Source of the DNA: Clusia tigrina
Lineage: Eukaryota; Arthropoda; Insecta; Diptera; Clusiidae
Length of the DNA: 64,000 nucleotides
Reading direction: 5' to 3'
NCBI GenBank assembly: GCA_920105625.2
Contig: OV050030.1
Coordinates: 74,849,900-74,913,899, forward strand
Of the stretch, positions 45,828 through 60,500 are shown piece by piece. Under the pieces are notes generated by a model. It searched no databases. It was not told the origin of the DNA and saw nothing but the letters and a program-made list of their open reading frames with translations. Made by a program: the position numbers and the translations under genes. Position 1 is the first letter of the stretch. Every line of letters starts with the position of its first letter.

Positions 45828-46080
45828 GTTTATTAAATAATGTTAAATTCCTGACCAAAGCAACGCCTTGGTCAGCATAAATAATTGTTTATACTTTGTT
45901 TCCGCTGCAACAGAACAGCTCGTATTACATCTGTATTATTCTAAGTATCCACACAGCGAGCGCTTATCAGCAATTGTTTGTGTGAAGTAAGTTATTTTTA
46001 AGCTCCCACACTTTTTGTATCTTTAGCTTTAAGTCAATTTTGAACAAATAAAGTTTTCAGTCTTCATACAAATATTAAGT
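45797..46080 (+). repeat. LTR5 (outer 3' LTR)
   Basis: 284 bp, ending ATTAAGT directly before the right GTAC. AATAAA at 46047-46052. It matches LTR2 and LTR4 and differs from LTR1 at four positions. Confidence 0.93.
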
Positions 46081-46084
46081 GTAC
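46081..46084. other. Target site duplication, right copy (GTAC)
   Basis: GTAC follows LTR5 and continues into TAACATTAAACACCAC, the normal continuation of the monomer interrupted at 20533. Confidence 0.93.
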
Positions 46085-46237
46085 TAACATTAAACACCAC
46101 AGAAAAAATGGGCGTGTTATTTCTACAGCCACGCCCACTATTGACATATTATTATAACTTGCGACCTACACAATATTTTTGGACGAAATTTTATATTAGT
46201 ACGTATATGGACCCTCCAAAGCCATATACAAGTTTCG

Positions 46238-49200
46238 GGGTAGATCAGAGGAACAATACGCCTCCTCCCATATAATGAGCTTTGGGGACCTCACTTAAAG
46301 ACAAATACCCCATCTATGCTTCTAGTGATGATATATGAAAACAAATTGGTAGATGTATACACTGGGTCTGTACTATAATGCATTCCAAATATGGGCAGAT
46401 TGTTACTACTGCCACGCCCACAATTAACCAAAAATCATTACTAGATTCCTATTAAAGGTTTCTCAACGAAATTTCACAGGAATATTACGGGTACTAACAT
46501 TAAACACCACACAAAAATTGGGCGTATTATTTGTACAGCCACGCCCACTATTGACATATTATTATAACTTGCGACCTATACAAAATTTGGGACAAAATTT
46601 TATATTAGTACGTACATGGACCCTACAAAGCCATGTACAAGATTCGGGGTCAATCAGAGGAAGGATACGCCTCCTCCCCATATAATGAACTTTGGGGACC
46701 CCAGTGAAAGACAATTACCCTATCTATGCTTCTAGTGATGATATATGAAAACAAATTGGTAGATGTATACACTGGTCTGTACTAGCATGCATTCCAAATA
46801 TGGGCAGATTATTACTACTGCCACGCCCACAATTAACCAAAAATTATTACTAGGTTCCTATTAAAGATTTCTCAACGAAATTTGACAGGAATGTTGCGGG
46901 TACTAACATTAAGCACCACACAAAAAATGGGCGTGTTATTTCTACAGCCACGCCCACTATTGACATATTATTATAACTTGCGACCCATACAATATTTTTG
47001 GACGAAATTTTATATTAGTACGTATATGGACCCTACAAAGCCATATACAAGATTCGGGGTCGATCAGAGGAAGAATACGCCTCCTTCCCATATAATGAAC
47101 TTTGGAGACCCCAATTAAAGACAATTACCCTATCTATGCTTCTAGTGATGATATATGAAAACAAATTGGTAGATGTATACACTGGGTCTGTACTAGCCGG
47201 CATTCCAAATATGCGCAGATTATTTCTACTGCCACGCCCACAATTAACCGAAAATTATTACTAAGTTCCTATTAAAGATTTTTCAACAAAAATCACAGGA
47301 ATGTTGCGGGAACTAACATTAAACACCACACAAAAAATGAGCGTGTTATTTCTACAGCCACGCCCACTATTGACATATTATTATAACTTGCGACCTATAC
47401 AGTATTTTTGGACGAAATTTTATATTAGTATGTATATGGACCCTACAAAGCCAAAACAAGATTCGGGGTCGATCCGACGAAGGATACGCCTCCTTCCCAT
47501 ATAATGAGCTTTGGGGATCTCACTTAAAGTCAATTACCCTATCTATGCTTCTAGTGATGATATATGAAAACAAATTTTTAGATGTATACACTAGGTCTGT
47601 ACTAGCATGCATTCCAAATATGGGCAGATTGTTACTACTGCCACGCCCACAATTAACCAAAAATCATTACTAGGTTCCTATTAAAGATTTTTCAACAAAA
47701 ATCACAGGAATGTTGCGGGTACCAACATTAAACACCACACAAAAAATGGTCGTGTTATTTCTACAGCCACGCCCACTATTGACATATTATTATAACTTGC
47801 GACCTATACAATATTTTTGACCGAAATTTTATATTAGTACGTATATGGACCCTACAAAGCCACATACAAGATTCGGGGTCGATCAGAGGAAGGATACGCC
47901 TCCCTCCCATATAATGAACTTTGGGGACCTCACTTAAAGACAATTACTCTATCTATGCTTCTAGTGATGATATATGAAAACGAATTGGTAAATGTCTACA
48001 CTGGGTCTGTACTAGCATGCATTCCAAATATGGGCAGGTTTCGACTACTGCCACGCCCACAATTAACCAAAAATCATTTCTAGGTTCCTATTAAAGATTT
48101 TTCAACAAAAATCACAGGAATGTTGCGGGACTAACATTAAACACCACAAAAAAAATTGGCGTGTTATTTCTACGGCGACGCCCACTATTGACTTATTATC
48201 CTTACCTTACGATCTATATAGTATTTTTGGACGAAATTTTATATTGGTACATTCATGGACCCTACAAAGCCATATACAAGATTCGGGGTCAATCAGACGA
48301 AGGATACGCCTCCCTCCCATATAATGAACTTTTGGGACCTCACTTAAAGACAATTACCCTATCTATGCTTCTAGTGATGATATATGAATACGAATTGGTA
48401 AATTTCTACACTGGGTGTGTACTAGGATGCATTCCAAATATGGGCAGATTATTACTACTGCCACGCCCACAATTAACCAAAAATCATTACTAGGTTAATA
48501 TTTAAGATTTCTCAACGAAATTTCATAGGAATGTTGCGGGTACTAACATTAAACACCACAGAAAAAATGGGCGTGTTATTTCTACAGCCACGCCCACTAT
48601 TGACATATTATTATAATTTGCGACCCATACAATATTTTTGGACGAAATTTTACATTAGTACGTATATGGACCTTACAAAGCCATATACAAGATTCGGGGT
48701 CGATCAGAGGAAGAATACGCCTCCTTCCCATATAATGAACTTTGGGGACCCCAATTAAAGAAAATTACCCTATCTATGCTTCTATTGATGATATATGAAA
48801 ACAAATTGTTAGATGTATACACTGGGTGTGTACTAGCCGGCATTCCAAATATGCGCAGATTATTTCTACTGCCACGCCCACAATTAACCGAAAATTATTA
48901 CTAAGTTCCTATTAAAGATTTTTCAACAAAAATCACAGGAATGTTGCGGGTACTAACATTAAACACCACACAAAAAATGAGCGTGTTATTTCTACAGCCA
49001 CGCCCACTATTGACATATTATTATAACTTGCGATCTATACAATATTTTTGGACGAAATTTTATGTTAGTATGTATATGAACCCTACAAAGCCAAAACAAG
49101 ATTCGGGGTCGATCAGAGGAAGAATACGCCTCCTTCCCATATAATGAACTTTGGGGACCCCAATTAAAGACAATTACCCTATCTATGTTTCTAGTGATGA

Positions 49201-52200
49201 TATATGAAAACGAATTGGTAAATGTCTACACTGGGTCTGTACTAGGATGCATTCCAAATATGCGCAGATTATTTCTACTGCCACGCCCACAATTAACCGA
49301 AAATTATTACTAAGTTCCTATTAAAGATTTTTCAACAAAAATCACAGGAATGTTGCGGGTACTAACATTAAACACCACACAAAAAATGAGCGTGTTTTTT
49401 CTACAGCCACGCCCACTATTGACATATTATTATAACTTGCGACCTATACAATATTTTTGGACGAAATTTTATATTAGTATGTATATGGACCCTACAAAGC
49501 CAAAACAAGATTCGGGGTCGATCCGACGAAGGATATGCCTCCTTCCCATATAATGAGCTTTGGGGATCTCACTTAAAGACAATTACCCTATCTATGCTTC
49601 TAGTGATGATATATGAAAACAAATTTTTAGATGTATACACTAGGTCTGTACTAGCATGCATTCCAAATATGGGCAGATTGTTACTACTGCCACGCCCACA
49701 ATTAACCAAAAATCATTACTAGGTTCCTATTAAAGATTTTTTAACAAAAATCACAGGAATGTTGCGGGTACCAACATTAAACACCACACAAAAAATGGTC
49801 GTGTGATTTCTACAGCCACGCCCACTATTGACATATTATTATAACTTGCGACCTATAAAATATTTTTGACCGAAATTTTATATTAGTACGTATATGGACC
49901 CTACAAAGCCATATACAAGATTCGGGGTAGATCAGAGGAACAATACGCCTCCTCCCATATAATGAGCTTTGGGGACCTCACTTAAAGACAAATACCCCAT
50001 CTATGCTTCTAGTGATGATATATGAAAACAAATTGGTAGATGTATACACTGGGTCTGTACTATAATGCATTCCAAATATGGGCAGATTGTTACTACTGCC
50101 ACGCCCACAATTAACCAAAAATCATTACTAGATTCCTATTAAAGGTTTCTCAACGAAATTTCACAGGAATATTACGGGTACTAACATTAAACACCACACA
50201 CAAATTGGGCGTATTATTTGTACAGCCACGCCCACTATTGACATATTATTATAACTTGCGACCTATACAAAATTTGGGACGAAATTTTATATTAGTACGT
50301 ACATGGACCCTACAAAGCCATGTACAAGATTCGGGGTCAATCAGAGGAAGGATACGCCTCCTCCCCATATAATGAACTTTGGGGACCCCAGTGAAAGACA
50401 ATTACCCTATCTATGCTTCTAGTGATGATATATGAAAACAAATTGGTAGATGTATACACTGGTCTGTACTAGCATGCATTCCAAATATGGGCAGATTATT
50501 ACTACTGCCACGCCCACAATTAACCAAAAATTATTACTAGGTTCCTATTAAAGATTTCTCAACGAAATTTGACAGGAATGTTGCGGGTACTAACATTAAG
50601 CACCACACAAAAAATGGGCGTGTTATTTCTACAGCCACGCCCACTATTGACATATTATTATAACTTGCGACCCATACAATATTTTTGGACGAAATTTTAT
50701 ATTAGTACGTATATGGACCCTACAAAACCATATACAAGATTCGGGGTCGATCAGAGGAAGAATACGCCTCCTTCCCATATAATGAACTTTGGAGACCCCA
50801 ATTAAAGACAATTACCCTATCTATGCTTCTAGTGATGATATATGAAAACAAATTGGTAGATGTATACACTGGGTCTGTACTAGCCGGCATTCCAAATATG
50901 CGCAGATTATTTCTACTGCCACGCCCACAATTAACCGAAAATTATTACTAAGTTCCTATTAAAGATTTTTCAACAAAAATCACAGGAATGTTGCGGGTAC
51001 TAACATTAAACACCACACAAAAAATGAGCGTGTTATTTCTACAGCCACGCCCACTATTGACATATTATTATAACTTGCGACCTATACAGTATTTTTGGAC
51101 GAAATTTTATATTAGTATGTATATGGACCCTACAAAGCCAAAACAAGATTCGGGGTCGATCAGAGGAAGGATACGCCTCCCTCCCATATAATGAACTTTG
51201 GGGACCTCACTTAAAGACAATTACTCTATCTATGCTTCTAGTGATGATATATGAAAACGAATTGGTAAATGTCTACACTGGGTCTGTACTAGCATGCATT
51301 CCAAATATGGGCAGGTTTCGACTACTGCCACGCCCACAATTAACCAAAAATCATTTCTAGGTTCCTATTAAAGATTTTTCAACAAAAATCACAGGAATGT
51401 TGCGGGACTAACATTAAACACCACAAAAAAAATTGGCGTGTTATTTCTACGGCGACGCCCACTATTGACTTATTATCATTACCTTACGATCTATATAGTA
51501 TTTTTGGACGAAATTTTATATTGGTACATTCATGGACCCTACAAAGCCATATACAAGATTCGGGGTCAATCAGACGAAGGATACGCCTCCCTCCCATATA
51601 ATGAACTTTTGGGACCTCACTTAAAGACAATTACCCTATCTATGCTTCTAGTGATGATATATGAATACGAATTGGTAAATTTCTACACTGGGTGTGTACT
51701 AGGATGCATTCCAAATATGGGCAGATTATTACTACTGCCACGCCCACAATTAACCAAAAATCATTACTAGGGTAATATTTAAGATTTCTCAACGAAATTT
51801 CATAGGAATGTTGCGGGTACTAACATTAAACACCACAGAAAAAATGGGCGTGTTATTTCTACAGCCACGCCCACTATTGACATATTATTATAATTTGCGA
51901 CCCATACAATATTTTTGGACGAAATTTTATGTTAGTATGTATATGAACCCTACAAAGCCAAAACAAGATTCGGGGTCGATCAGAGGAAGAATACGCCTCC
52001 TTCCCATATAATGAACTTTGGAGACCCCAATTAAAGACAATTACCCTATCTATGCTTCTAGTGATGATATATGAAAACAAATTGGTAGATGTATACACTG
52101 GGTCTGTACTAGCCGGCATTCCAAATATGCGCAGATTATTTCTACTGCCACGCCCACAATTAACCGAAAATTATTACTAAGTTCCTATTAAAGATTTTTC

Positions 52201-55200
52201 AACAAAAATCACAGGAATTTTGCGGGTACTAACATTAAACACCACACAAAAAATGAGCGTGTTATTTCTACAGCCACGCCCACTATTGACATATTATTAT
52301 AACTTGCGACCTATACAGTATTTTTGGACGAAATTTTATATTAGTATGTATATGGACCCTACAAAGCCAAAACAAGATTCGGGGTCGATCAGAGGAAGGA
52401 TACGCCTCCCTCCCATATAATGAACTTTGGGGACCTCACTTAAAGACAATTACTCTATCTATGCTTCTAGTGATGATATATGAAAACGAATTGGTAAATG
52501 TCTACACTGGGTCTGTACTAGCATGCATTCCAAATATGGGCAGGTTTCGACTACTGCCACGCCCACAATTAACCAAAAATCATTTCTAGGTTCCTATTAA
52601 AGATTTTTCAACAAAAATCACAGGAATGTTGCGGGACTAACATTAAACACCACAAAAAAAATTGGCGTGTTATTTCTACGGCGACGCCCACTATTGACTT
52701 ATTATCATTACCTTACGATCTATATAGTATTTTTGGACGAAATTTTATATTGGTACATTCATGGACCCTACAAAGCCATATACAAGATTCGGGGTCAATC
52801 AGACGAAGGATACGCCTCCCTCCCATATAATGAACTTTTGGGACCTCACTTAAAGACAATTACCCTATCTATGCTTCTAGTGATGATATATGAATACGAA
52901 TTGGTAAATTTCTACACTGGGTGTGTACTAGGATGCATTCCAAATATGGGCAGATTATTACTACTGCCACGCCCACAATTAACCAAAAATCATTACTAGG
53001 GTAATATTTAAGATTTCTCAACGAAATTTCATAGGAATGTTGCGGGTACTAACATTAAACACCACAGAAAAAATGGGCGTGTTATTTCTACAGCCACGCC
53101 CACTATTGACATATTATTATAATTTGCGACCCATACAATATTTTTGGACGAAATTTTACATTAGTACGTATATGGACCTTACAAAGCCATATACAAGATT
53201 CGGGGTCGATCAGAGGAAGAATACGCCTCCTTCCCATATAATGAACTTTGGGGACCCCAATTAAAGAAAATTACCCTATCTATGCTTCTATTGATGATAT
53301 ATGAAAACAAATTGTTAGATGTATACACTGGGTGTGTACTAGCCGGCATTCCAAATATGCGCAGATTATTTCTACTGCCACGCCCACAATTAACCGAAAA
53401 TTATTACTAAGTTCCTATTAAAGATTTTTCAACAAAAATCACAGGAATGTTGCGGGTACTAACATTAAACACCACACAAAAAATGAGCGTGTTATTTCTA
53501 CAGCCACGCCCACTATTGACATATTATTATAACTTGCGATCTATACAATATTTTTGGACGAAATTTTATGTTAGTATGTATATGAACCCTACAAAGCCAA
53601 AACAAGATTCGGGGTCGATCAGAGGAAGAATACGCCTCCTTCCCATATAATGAACTTTGGGGACCCCAATTAAAGACAATTACCCTATCTATGTTTCTAG
53701 TGATGATATATGAAAACGAATTGGTAAATGTCTACACTGGGTCTGTACTAGGATGCATTCCAAATATGCGCAGATTATTTCTACTGCCACGCCCACAATT
53801 AACAGAAAATTATTACTAAGTTCCTATTAAAGATTTTTCAACAAAAATCACAGGAATGTTGCGGGTACTAACATTAAACACCACACAAAAAATGAGCGTG
53901 TTTTTTCTACAGCCACGCCCACTATTGACATATTATTATAACTTGCGACCTATAAAATATTTTTGACCGAAATTTTATATTAGTACGTATATGGACCCTA
54001 CAAAGCCATATACAAGATTCGGGGTAGATCAGAGGAACAATACGCCTCCTCCCATATAATGAGCTTTGGGGACCTCACTTAAAGACAAATACCCCATCTA
54101 TGCTTCTAGTGATGATATATGAAAACAAATTGGTAGATGTATACACTGGGTCTGTACTATAATGCATTCCAAATATGGGCAGATTGTTACTACTGCCACG
54201 CCCACAATTAACCAAAAATCATTACTAGATTCCTATTAAAGGTTTCTCAACGAAATTTCACAGGAATATTACGGGTACTAACATTAAACACCACACACAA
54301 ATTGGGCGTATTATTTGTACAGCCACGCCCACTATTGACATATTATTATAACTTGAGACCTATACAAAATTTGGGACGAAATTTTATATTAGTACGTACA
54401 TGGACCCTACAAAGCCATGTACAAGATTCGGGGTCAATCAGAGGAAGGATACGCCTCCTCCCCATATAATGAACTTTGGGGACCCCAGTGAAAGACAATT
54501 ACCCTATCTATGCTTCTAGTGATGATATATGAAAACAAATTGGTAGATGTATACACTGGTCTGTACTAGCATGCATTCCAAATATGGGCAGATTATTACT
54601 ACTGCCACGCCCACAATTAACCAAAAATTATTACTAGGTTCCTATTAAAGATTTCTCAACGAAATTTGACAGGAATGTTGCGGGTACTAACATTAAGCAC
54701 CACACAAAAAATGGGCGTGTTATTTCTACAGCCACGCCCACTATTGACATATTATTATAACTTGCGACCCATACAATATTTTTGGACGAAATTTTATATT
54801 AGTACGTATATGGACCCTACAAAGCCATATACAAGATTCGGGGTCGATCAGAGGAAGAATACGCCTCCTTCCCATATAATGAACTTTGGAGACCCCAATT
54901 AAAGACAATTACCCTATCTATGCTTCTAGTGATGATATATGAAAACAAATTGGTAGATGTATACACTGGGTCTGTACTAGCCGGCATTCCAAATATGCGC
55001 AGATTATTTCTACTGCCACGCCCACAATTAACCGAAAATTATTACTAAGTTCCTATTAAAGATTTTTCAACAAAAATCACAGGAATGTTGCGGGTACTAA
55101 CATTAAACACCACACAAAAAATGAGCGTGTTATTTCTACAGCCACGCCCACTATTGACATATTATTATAACTTGCGACCTATACAGTATTTTTGGACGAA

Positions 55201-55290
55201 ATTTTATATTAGTATGTATATGGACCCTACAAAGCCAAAACAAGATTCGGGGACGATCCGACGAAGGATACGCCTCCTTCCCATATAATG
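46238..55290. repeat. Irregular higher-order block, three occurrences
   Basis: A block of about three monomers starting GGGGTAGATCAGAGGAACAATACG occurs at about 46238, 49925 and 54022, so the intervals are 3687 bp (nine monomers) and 4097 bp (ten monomers). It includes a monomer with ATTACGGGTACTAACATT and GTACATGGACC and a following one starting at 46882, 50569 and 54666. Between the second and third blocks a three-monomer segment is tandemly doubled (1229 bp shift: 51438 and 52667). Confidence 0.8.
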
Positions 55291-57504
55291 AGCTTTGGGG
55301 ATCTCACTTAAAGACAATTACCCTATCTATGCTTCTAGTGATGATATATGAAAACAAATTTTTAGATGTATACACTAGGTCTGTACTAGCATGCATTCCA
55401 AATATGGGCAGATTGTTACTACTGCCACGCCCACAATTAACCAAAAATCATTACTAGGTTCCTATTAAAGATTTTTCAACAAAAATCACAGGAATGTTGC
55501 GGGTACCAACATTAAACACCACACAAAAAATGGTCGTGTTATTTCTACAGCCACGCCCACTATTGACATATTATTATAACTTGCGACCTATACAATATTT
55601 TTGACCGAAATTTTATATTAGTACGTATATGGACCCTACAAAGCCACATACAAGATTCGGGGTCGATCAGAGGAAGGATACGCCTCCCTCCCATATAATG
55701 AACTTTTGGGACCTCACTTAAAGACAGTTACCCTATCTATGCTTCTAGTGATGATATATGAATACGAATTGGTAAATTTCTACACTGGGTGTGTACTAGG
55801 ATGCATTCCAAATATGGGCAGATTATTACTACTGCCACGCCCACAATTAACCAAAAATCATTACTAGGTTAATATTTAAGATTTCTCAACGAAATTTCAT
55901 AGGAATGTTGCGGGTACTAACATTAAACACCACAGAAAAAATGGGCGTGTTATTTCTACAGCCACGCCCACTATTGACATATTATTATAACTTGCGACCC
56001 ATACAATATTTTTGGACGAAATTTTACATTAGTACGTATATGGACCTTACAAAGCCATATACAAGATTCGGGGTCGATCAGAGGAAGAATACGCCTCCTT
56101 CCCATATAATGAACTTTGGGGACCCCAATTAAAGACAATTACCCTATCTATGTTTCTAGTGATGATATATGAAAACGAATTGGTAAATGTCTACACTGGG
56201 TCTGTACTAGGATGCATTCCAATTATGCGCAGATTATTTCTACTGCCACGCCCACAATTAACCGAAAATTATTACTAAGTTCCTATTAAAGATTTTTCAA
56301 CAAAAATCACAGGAATGTTGCGGGTACTAACATTAAACACCACACAAAAAATGAACGTGTTTTTTCTACAGCCACGCCCACTATTGACATATTATTATAA
56401 CTTGCTACCTATACAATATTTTTGGACGAAATTTTATATTAGTATGTATATGGACCCTACAAAGCCAAAACAAGATTCGGGGTCGATCCGACGAAGGATA
56501 TGCCTCCTTCCCATATAATGAGCTTTGGGGATCTCACTTAAAGACAATTACCCTATCTATGCTTCTAGTGATGATATATGAAAACAAATTTTTAGATGTA
56601 TACACTAGGTCTGTGCTAGCATGCATTCCAAATATGGGCAGATTGTTACTACTGCCACGCCCACAATTAACCAAAAATCATTACTAGGTTCCTATTAAAG
56701 ATTTTTTAACAAAAATCACAGGAATGTTGCGGGTACCAACATTAAACACCACACAAAAAATGGTCGTGTTATTTCTACAGCCACGCCCACTATTGACATA
56801 TTATTATAACTTGCGACCTATAAAATATTTTTGACCGAAATTTTATATTAGTACGTATATGGACCCTACAAAGCCATATACAAGATTCGGGGTCGATCAG
56901 AGGAAGGATACGCCTCCCTCCCATATAATGAACTTTGGGGACCTCACTTAAAGACAATTACTCTATCTATGCTTCTAGTGATGATATATGAAAACGAATT
57001 GGTAAATGTCTACACTGGGTCTGTACTAGCATGCATTCCAAATATGGGCAGGTTTCGACTACTGCCACGCCCACAATTAACCAAAAATCATTTCTAGGTT
57101 CCTATTAAAGATTTTTCAACAAAAATCACAGGAATGTTGCGGGACTAACATTAAACACCACACAAAAAATTGGCGTGTTATTTCTACGGCGACGCCCACT
57201 ATTGACTTATTATCCTTACCTTACGATCTATATAGTATTTTTGGACGAAATTTTATATTGGTACATTCATGGACCCTACAAAGCCATATACAAGATTCGG
57301 GGTCAATCAGACGAAGGATACGCCTCCCTCCCATATAATGAACTTTTGGGACCTCACTTAAAGACAATTACCCTATCTATGCTTCTAGTGATGATATATG
57401 AATACGAATTGGTAAATTTCTACACTGGGTGTGTACTAGGATGCATTCCAAATATGGGCAGATTATTACTACTGCCACGCCCACAATTAACCAAAAATCA
57501 TTAC

Positions 57505-60500
57505 TAGGTTAATATTTAAGATTTCTCAACGAAATTTCATAGGAATGTTGCGGGTACTAACATTAAACACCACAGAAAAAATGGGCGTGTTATTTCTACA
57601 GCCACGCCCACTATTGACATATTATTATAACTTGCGACCCATACAATATTTTTGGACGAAATTTTACATTAGTACGTATATGGACCTTACAAAGCCATAT
57701 ACAAGATTCGGGGTCGATGAGAGGAAGAATACGCCTCCTTCCCATATAATGAACTTTGGGGACCCCAATTAAAGACAATTACCCTATCTATGCTTCTATT
57801 GATGATATATGAAAACAAATTGTTAGATGTATACACTGGGTGTGTACTAGCCGGCATTCCAAATATGCGCAGATTATTTCTACTGCCACGCCCACAATTA
57901 ACCGAAAATTATTACTAAGTTCCTATTAAAGATTTTTCAACAAAAATCACAGGAATGTTGCGGGTACTAACATTAAACACCACACAAAAAATGAGCGTGT
58001 TATTTCTACAGCCACGCCCACTATTGACATATTATTATAACTTGCGATCTATACAATATTTTTGGACGAAATTTTATTTTGGTACGTATATGGACTGCAC
58101 AACGCCATATACAAGATTCGGGGTCGATCAGAGGAAGAATACGCCGCCTTCCCATATAATGAACTTTGGGGACCCCAATTAAAGACAATTACCCTATCTA
58201 TGCTTCTAGTGATGATATATGAATACGAATTGGTAAATTTCTACACTGGGTGTGTACTAGGATGCATTCCAAATATGGGCAGATTATTACTACTGCCACG
58301 CCCACAATTAACCAAAAATCATTACTAGGTTAATATTTAAGATTTCTCAACGAAATTTCATAGGAATGTTGCGGGTACTAACATTAAACACCACAGAAAA
58401 AATGGGCGTGTTATTTCTACAGCCACGCCCACTATTGACATATTATTATAACTTGCGACCCATACAATATTTTTGGACGAAATTTTACATTAGTACGTAT
58501 ATGGACCTTACAAAGCCATATACAAGATTCGGGGTCGATGAGAGGAAGAATACGCCTCCTTCCCATATAATGAACTTTGGGGACCCCAATTAAAGACAAT
58601 TACCCTATCTATGCTTCTATTGATGATATATAAAAACAAATTGTTAGATGTATACACTGGGTGTGTACTAGCCGGCATTCCAAATATGCGCAGATTATTT
58701 CTACTGCCACGCCCACAATTAACCGAAAATTATTACTAAGTTCCTATTAAAGATTTTTCAACAAAAATCACAGGAATGTTGCGGGTACTAACATTAAACA
58801 CCACACAAAAAATGAGCGTGTTATTTCTACAGCCACGCCCACTATTGACATATTATTATAACTTGCGATCTATACAACATTTTTGGACGAAATTTTATTT
58901 TGGTACGTATATGGACCCTACAAAGCCATATACAAGATTCGGGGTCGATCAGAGGAAGGATACGCCTCCCTCCCATATAATGAACTTTGGGGACCTCACT
59001 TAAAGCCAATTACTCTATCTATGTTTCTAGTGATGATATATGAAAACGAATTGGTAAATGTCTACACTGGGTCTGTACTAGGATGCATTCCAAATATGGG
59101 CAGATTATTACTACTGCCACGCCCACAATTAACCGAAAATTATTACTAAGTTCCTATAAAAGATTTTTCAACAAAAATCACAGGAATGTTGCGGGTACTA
59201 ACATTAAACACCACACAAAAAATGAGCGTGTTATTTCTACAGCCACGCCCACTATTGACATATTATCATAACTTGCGATCTATACAATATTTTTGGACGA
59301 AATTTTATGTTAGTATGTATATGAACCCTACAAAGCCAAAACAAGATTCGGGGTCGATCAGAGGAAGAATACGCCTCCTTCCCATATAATGAACTTTGGG
59401 GACCTCACTTAAAGCCAATTACTCTATCTATGTTTCTAGTGATGATATATGAAAACGAATTGGTAAATGTCTACACTGGGTCTGTACTAGGATGCATTCC
59501 AAATATGGGCAGATTATTACTACTGCCACGCCCACAATTAACCGAAAATTATTACTAAGTTCCTATTAAAGATTTTTCAACAAAAATCACAGGAATGTTG
59601 AGGGTACTAACATTAAACACTACACAAAAAATGGGCGTATTATTTCTACAGCCACGCCCACTAGGGACATATTATTATACCTTACAACCTATATAATATT
59701 TTTGGACGAAATTTTATATTAGTACGTATATGGACCCTACAAAGCCAAAACAAGATTCGGGGTCGATCAGACGAAGGATACGCCTCCTTCCCATATAATG
59801 AGCTTTGGGGATCTCACTTAAAGACAATTACCCTATCTCTGCTTCTAGTGATGATATATGAAAACAAATTGTTAGATGTATACACTGGGTCTGTACTAGC
59901 ATACATTCCAAATATGGGCAGATTGTTACTACTGCCACGCCCACAATTAACCAAAAATCATTACTAGGTTCCTATTAAAGATTTTTCAACAAAAATCACA
60001 GGAATGTTGAGGGTACTAACATTAAACACCACACAAAAAATGGGCGTGTTATTTCTACAGCCACGCCCACTATGGACATATTATTATAACTTGCGATCTA
60101 TACAATATTTTTGGACGAAATTTTATTTTGGTACGTATATGGACTGCACAACGCCATATACAAGATTCGGGGTCGATCAGAGGAAGAATACGCCGCCTTC
60201 CCATATAATGAACTTTGGGGACCCCAATTAAAGACAATTACCCTATCTATGCTTCTAGTGATGATATATGAATACGAATTGGTAAATTTCTACACTGGGT
60301 GTGTACTAGGATGCATTCCAAATATGGGCAGATTATTACTACTGCCACGCCCACAATTAACCAAAAATCATTACTAGGTTAATATTTAAGATTTCTCAAC
60401 GAAATTTCATAGGAATGTTGCGGGTACTAACATTAAACACCACAGAAAAAATGGGCGTGTTATTTCTACAGCCACGCCCACTATTGACATATTATTATAA

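Larger units (their letters stand above)
20534..46080 (+). mobile_element. Tandem array of four errantivirus-like LTR retroelement copies
   Basis: Five 284 bp LTRs alternate with four internal regions of 5777, 5778, 6290 and 6282 bp. Neighbouring copies share the LTR between them, so there is no satellite DNA between copies, and only the outer ends carry a target duplication (GTAC). The full unit (LTR, 6290 bp, LTR) is 6858 bp. The order gag, protease, RT, RNase H, integrase, env, with protease-RT-RNase H before integrase, is that of Ty3/Gypsy elements. The env ORF and the 4 bp duplication fit Errantivirus. Copies differ by few substitutions. Copies 1 and 2 share a pol deletion and several variants, while copies 3 and 4 share others. 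A single insertion followed by LTR-LTR unequal exchange explains this best. Confidence 0.95.
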
